From Thiotrichaceae bacterium (lineage in GTDB: Bacteria > Pseudomonadota > Gammaproteobacteria > Thiotrichales > Thiotrichaceae): a DNA stretch of 18,210 nt. The DNA lies in the NCBI GenBank assembly GCA_027009095.1, contig JALVDG010000018.1, positions 1 through 18,210 of the forward strand, read 5' to 3'. The notes beneath the pieces were generated by a model, which had not been told where the DNA came from, made no database searches, and saw nothing but the letters and a program-made list of their open reading frames with translations. Position numbers and translations under genes: made by a program. Positions within the stretch are counted from its first letter, which is position 1. Every line of letters begins with the position of its first letter. Shown here piece after piece: positions 15,119-18,210 of this stretch.

Positions 15119-15301
15119 ATGAGCTATATCAATTTATTTTCCGATCTTCTACGTTACCGTTCTAAGAACGTAACTACTCAATATAAAAGGTCTCGAGGCT
15201 TTTTTATAACTCAACAATCAGTGCTTTTTATTCCTATCCTACTCATCTTACTCCTTATCACAAGTGTTCTTCTAAATTACCCAGCATTAGCTACACATTA
15301 G
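15119..15301 (+). CDS. Possible small single-pass membrane protein (doubtful)
   Basis: A 60-codon frame encodes a polar, basic N-terminal half (LLRYRSKNVTTQYKRSRGF) and one hydrophobic segment (VLFIPILLILLLITSVLL), so a small inner-membrane protein is conceivable. Evidence against it is that no ribosome-binding site precedes the ATG, a terminator-like hairpin lies inside it (15185-15205), and GTAACTACTCA within the frame resembles an end of the family 1 element. A TATAAT at 15080-15085 lies upstream without a good -35. I treat it as more likely non-coding. Confidence 0.2.
   Translation: MSYINLFSDLLRYRSKNVTTQYKRSRGFFITQQSVLFIPILLILLLITSVLLNYPALATH
15185..15205 (+). terminator. Terminator-like hairpin with T-run
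   Basis: AAAAGGTC (15185-15192) pairs with GGCTTTTT (15197-15204) in an 8-bp stem with two G-U pairs and loop TCGA; a six-T run covers 15200-15205. It may end transcripts coming from fimV through the adjacent element. It overlaps the doubtful small frame at 15119-15301. Confidence 0.35.
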
Positions 15302-15340
15302 CAAAGGCGTTATCATTGCTAATTAAACAACTAAAAATAT

Positions 15341-15455
15341 TTGTAACTGCTCAACATAATCCGAACTCAAGGCAAAAAGATGGAGTTTACGCGTATAAAT
15401 AAACACTTTTAACGCTGAAATTGAGCAAAATAGAGTACAAACTGAGTAGTTACAA
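15341..15455 (+). mobile_element. Family 1 MITE-like element, internally deleted copy
   Basis: Left end TTGTAACTGCTCAAC and right end AACTGAGTAGTTACAA match the ends of 10363-10508, and the interior (CAAGGCAAAAAG, GGAGTTTACGCGTATAAAT, CACTTTTAACGC, GCAAAATAGAGT) follows it closely. About 31 bases present in the other copy are missing near 15361. With flanking bases the inverted repeat is a perfect 17 bp (15332-15348 and 15448-15464). ATAT on both sides could be the 4-bp target duplication. It ends 25 bp before the next gene's start. Confidence 0.72.
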
Positions 15456-15479
15456 ATATTTTTAAACAAGGATGTGCTT

Positions 15480-16844
15480 ATGGGTAACAAAGTCGTCATC
15501 ACATATGGAACATATGACATGTTGCATATTGGACACCTCAATATTTTAAAACATGCCAAAACATTGGGTGATTATTTAATAGTGGGGGTGACTGATGAAA
15601 ATTATGATCGTTCACGTGGCAAGCTGAATGTTTCTCAAAGTACCCAAGAACGAGTCAAGGCAATTGAGGCTTTGGATTTTGTGGACAAAGTAATTGTTGA
15701 GACACATAAAAAACAAAAAGCCGAAGATATGATCAAATATAAGGTAGATATCTTTGCCATTGGGGATGATTGGATCGGTGCATTTGATTATCTTAATAAA
15801 TTTACCCGTGTAGAATACCTACCACGAACTGAAGGCATTTCGAGCACTAAACTTAGAAAAGAGAGTTTTGATACCATTAAGCTTGGTATGGTCGGACTAG
15901 GTCATGATGTACAAGCTTTTATTGATGAAGCGAAATATGTCTCGAATATTTCCATTAATCGAATCTACTCGCGTAATTTTACAGCGGTTAAGCGGTTTAC
16001 TAAAAATAATAAACAAATCAAATACGGTCATGATAATTATGATGAGTTTTTAGATACTTCGATTAGTGCTGTTTATATCGACACCTCCTTAAATGAACAC
16101 TATATTTTAATTAAAAAAGCACTGCTCGCGGGCAAGCATGTACTGTGCGAAAATCCTTTAGCGATTACCAAGACCGAACTAAAAGAATTACTTTTTTTAG
16201 CTAAAAAACAACATAAAGTGCTGCTATCTGCATTAAAAACCGCCTTTCTTCCCGCATTTAACCAACTACTCAAAGAGCTTGATAGTGGCATTATAGGCAA
16301 GATAAAAGAGGTGCGTGCTACCAAAACCTCGCTCTACAAAGAAAAGAACTACTCCGATGCCTTTATAGAGCAAGGTGCAACTAATCTCTTATCTTCTTAC
16401 CCATCGCTCTTAGTCAATAAAATATTGGGTAGACCCAAAAACATCACTTTTTTTGATCAATATGAAAATGGTTATGATACTTCTAACCTCATTATCACAA
16501 CACATAAAAACGGTGCAATTGGTATCTCCAATGTAGCAACAGGATTCAAGTCAGAAGGAGATGCTACCATCTCAGGGACAAAAGGGTATATCTATATTCC
16601 CGCACCTTGGTGGTTAACCAAGACATTTTATGTACGCTTTGAAGATACCCATAAAAGCTATACCTTTAGCTATGAACTTGAAGGTTGTGGATTGCGTTAT
16701 ATGATTGCGGAATTTAGCTCCCTGATACAAAGAGGCAATAGTAAATCAGAAATGTTAAGCCCCATTGATATGATTGCGGTTAATCGTGTCTTGCTAGAGT
16801 ACTGTGAATGCAAGCAAAAAAATAAAAAAAGGAAAAGTAACTAA
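15480..16844 (+). CDS. TagD-like cytidylyltransferase fused to a degenerate Gfo/Idh/MocA-like domain
   Basis: The 454-residue protein has two domains. Residues 1-130 form a nucleotidyltransferase of the glycerol-3-phosphate cytidylyltransferase (TagD) type: GTYDMLHIGHL with HIGH at 16-19, and RTEGISST at 116-123. It should use CTP to make a CDP- or CMP-linked product. From K134 to the end lies a Gfo/Idh/MocA-like fold with GMVGLGHD (136-143), AVYIDTSLNEHY and LLAGKHVLCENPLA. The usual EKP motif is ENP here (E224-N225-P226), and the segment that normally supplies the D...H catalytic residues reads QGATNLLSSYPSLL, so ordinary dehydrogenase chemistry is doubtful. I chose ATG 15480 because AAGGA (15468-15472) lies 7 nt upstream; GTG 15474 is too close to it. 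The next gene overlaps by 1 bp. The exact substrate is unknown. Confidence 0.85.
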   Translation: MGNKVVITYGTYDMLHIGHLNILKHAKTLGDYLIVGVTDENYDRSRGKLNVSQSTQERVKAIEALDFVDKVIVETHKKQKAEDMIKYKVDIFAIGDDWIGAFDYLNKFTRVEYLPRTEGISSTKLRKESFDTIKLGMVGLGHDVQAFIDEAKYVSNISINRIYSRNFTAVKRFTKNNKQIKYGHDNYDEFLDTSISAVYIDTSLNEHYILIKKALLAGKHVLCENPLAITKTELKELLFLAKKQHKVLLSALKTAFLPAFNQLLKELDSGIIGKIKEVRATKTSLYKEKNYSDAFIEQGATNLLSSYPSLLVNKILGRPKNITFFDQYENGYDTSNLIITTHKNGAIGISNVATGFKSEGDATISGTKGYIYIPAPWWLTKTFYVRFEDTHKSYTFSYELEGCGLRYMIAEFSSLIQRGNSKSEMLSPIDMIAVNRVLLEYCECKQKNKKRKSN

Positions 16845-17923
16845 TGATATATGACGATTATTCTATCTTTACACCCGGACCTGTCAAAATGTCTGATGAA
16901 ATTTTAGAGATAGGAGCAAAACAAACCCCTTATTTTAGAAATAAGAAATTTTCTAATGTGACCTACGCTTGCGAGAAAGGTCTATTGAAAATGGTGAATG
17001 CGCCAAAGGGATCAAAAGTCGTCTTTTTAGCAGCCTCAGGTACAGCGGGCATGGAATCAGCCGTGATGAACCTATTGAGTAAAAAAGATAATGCCTTAGT
17101 CGTAAATGGCGGTGGTTTCGGCGCGCGCTTTGTTGATATATGCGCCACACATGAGATTCCTCATACCGATTTCAAGGTAAAAAATACTAATCTTGAGGAT
17201 ATCGAAACACTCGCCCCCAAAGAAACCTACACCTCACTTATCGTCAATGCTCATGAAACCAGTGTAGGACATCTTTATCATTTAGAAGCAATGGGCGCCT
17301 ATGCAAAGAAACATAAGCTATTTTTTATCGTCGATGCGATCTCAATGTTAGTAACTGATCCTGTTGATATGATGGCTCAAAATATTGATGTACTCATTGC
17401 CAGCAGTCAAAAAGGCTTAGCACTACCCCCAGGCTTAAGCATGGTTATTTTAAGTCCATGCGCTCTAGAACGGGTACACGATGTTAAAAGTCTCTATTTT
17501 AACTTTAACGATTATTTACGAAACGGTGAACGTGGACAAAGTCCTTATACCCCTGCGGTGACAATTATGTTGCAGCTAGAAGCAAGGTTAGCGCAAATAG
17601 AAAAAAGAGGCGGAGTAGAGCAAAGTATTAAAAATGCGAAAGCAATAGCCGAGTATTTTAGAAATAACATCAAAGACTTACCACTTAAAGAATATACACC
17701 TTTTATGCCCAATGCGATGACCACACTCACACCAACGGATGGAAAGTCGGCAATGGATATTGTGAATGACTTAGAAAATGACTACAAAGTAATGGTCTGT
17801 CCAAATGGAGGGGCAGAAAAAGACCTTATTCTTAGGGTGTCACACATGGGCGATATGACCAAAGCTTATACCGATGTGCTGATAAACGCACTGTACCATT
17901 ACTACAAAATAGATAGAAAATAA
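16844..17923 (+). CDS. Class V PLP-dependent aminotransferase (AGXT/2-aminoethylphosphonate-transaminase-like)
   Basis: This 359-residue fold-type I aminotransferase resembles alanine-glyoxylate and 2-aminoethylphosphonate transaminases: the N-terminal FTPGPVKMSDEI, QTPYFRN in place of the common HR..EF block, AASGTAGMESAVMNLL for the PLP phosphate site, NGGGFGARF, NAHETSVGHLY, VDAIS with D164 under the pyridine ring, and SSQKGLALPPGLS with the Schiff-base lysine K190. It probably transfers an amino group between a small aldehyde or ketone and an amino acid. It overlaps the preceding gene's stop codon by 1 bp, with AGGA about 10 nt upstream, and abuts the LicD gene, so it belongs to the same operon. 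In that setting it likely makes or modifies the amino group of a nucleotide-activated headgroup. That substrate is inference. Confidence 0.88.
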   Translation: MIYDDYSIFTPGPVKMSDEILEIGAKQTPYFRNKKFSNVTYACEKGLLKMVNAPKGSKVVFLAASGTAGMESAVMNLLSKKDNALVVNGGGFGARFVDICATHEIPHTDFKVKNTNLEDIETLAPKETYTSLIVNAHETSVGHLYHLEAMGAYAKKHKLFFIVDAISMLVTDPVDMMAQNIDVLIASSQKGLALPPGLSMVILSPCALERVHDVKSLYFNFNDYLRNGERGQSPYTPAVTIMLQLEARLAQIEKRGGVEQSIKNAKAIAEYFRNNIKDLPLKEYTPFMPNAMTTLTPTDGKSAMDIVNDLENDYKVMVCPNGGAEKDLILRVSHMGDMTKAYTDVLINALYHYYKIDRK

Positions 17924-18210
17924 ATGGCACTTATCGATCCAAAAACATTAAGAGAAGCCCAACTCATTATGCTTGATATGCTGGTAGAGTTTGATGCAAT
18001 CTGCCAAAAACATAAATTACGATATTGGCTAGACTCAGGGACATTACTCGGCGCAATACGTCACCAAGGCTTTATTCCTTGGGATGATGATATTGATCTC
18101 TCTATGCCTGTGGAAGATTATCGTAAATTTATAGAAATCGCCCAAGAAGAACTGTCTGATGCTATTTTTTTTCAAACAAGCCAGACCGATAGCGCATTTC
18201 CCTTTGATTA
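17924..18210 (+). CDS. LicD-family phosphotransferase, N-terminal part (cut by window edge)
   Basis: The 95 complete codons open MALIDPKTLREAQLIMLDML and contain the LicD signature: YWLDSGTLLGAIRHQGF, then IPWDDDIDLSM, with metal-binding-type aspartates D54-D56 and D58, followed by DYRKF. LicD-family proteins have a nucleotidyltransferase-like fold and move phosphocholine-type groups from a CDP carrier to glycans of the cell surface. The start codon follows the aminotransferase stop directly, with only an A-rich stretch upstream, so translation is probably coupled. In this operon it would transfer the headgroup activated by the upstream cytidylyltransferase. The gene runs off the right edge, so length and any C-terminal fusion are unknown. 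Confidence 0.9.
   Translation, partial: MALIDPKTLREAQLIMLDMLVEFDAICQKHKLRYWLDSGTLLGAIRHQGFIPWDDDIDLSMPVEDYRKFIEIAQEELSDAIFFQTSQTDSAFPFD

Noticed and set aside
15323..15559. Minus-strand 78-codon frame across the element and the start of the cytidylyltransferase
   Set aside because: It overlaps the MITE-like element and the well-supported HIGH-motif coding sequence on the other strand.
16953..17150. Two overlapping minus-strand frames inside the aminotransferase
   Set aside because: They are shadows of a strongly conserved PLP-enzyme coding region.

Overview
The window is AT-rich bacterial chromosome. FimV/HubP-type, IbaG, AmpG, penicillin-binding-protein-4-type and IleS genes, with several lipoprotein or Sec signal peptides, point to a gammaproteobacterium. 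The species cannot be fixed from the sequence. The left edge holds the 5' end of ileS on the minus strand. Most other genes are on the plus strand; ibaG and one small secreted-protein gene are minus. I saw no tRNA, rRNA, CRISPR array or intact transposase.

Positions 1-6500 hold ileS (partial) and a run of exported proteins. These are a periplasmic ankyrin protein with a four-cysteine N-terminal module, a secreted protein made of two nearly identical 102-residue units, a c-type cytochrome lipoprotein, and a large M12B/reprolysin-like metalloprotease with a Calx-beta domain and a GlyGly-CTERM-like tail. Positions 6971-11791 are housekeeping: ibaG, a cyclic-nucleotide-binding-fold protein, exonuclease III translationally coupled to an AmpG-type permease, and a DacB-type D-Ala-D-Ala carboxypeptidase. 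AmpG and DacB fit peptidoglycan turnover and recycling. Positions 11967-14919 hold a small secreted basic protein, an unrecognised 233-residue protein with a TPR-like C-terminus, and a compact FimV/HubP polar-organiser protein.

From 15480 to the right edge is the start of a tightly packed operon, with gene junctions of -1 and 0 bp. It encodes a TagD-like cytidylyltransferase fused to a degenerate Gfo/Idh/MocA-like domain, a class V PLP aminotransferase, and a LicD-family phosphotransferase (cut by the window end). Together they suggest synthesis of a CDP- or CMP-activated amino-alcohol or phosphonate-type group and its transfer to a surface glycan. The exact substrate is not readable from sequence.

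The intergenic DNA carries at least three families of short, non-coding inverted-repeat elements. Family 1 has a TTGTAACTACTCAGC end, with copies at 10363-10508 and 15341-15455 and a half-copy at 3839-3864. Family 2 has an ACCTGAATCYGWGACTT end, with copies at 14922-15080 and, in opposite orientation, 6509-6674. Family 3 is a foldback element with a GGGCAATCGCACTTAA end at 3624-3786. Several sit exactly at stop codons with candidate target duplications, and one lies 25 bp upstream of the glycan-decoration operon. They look like MITEs moved by transposases not present here.
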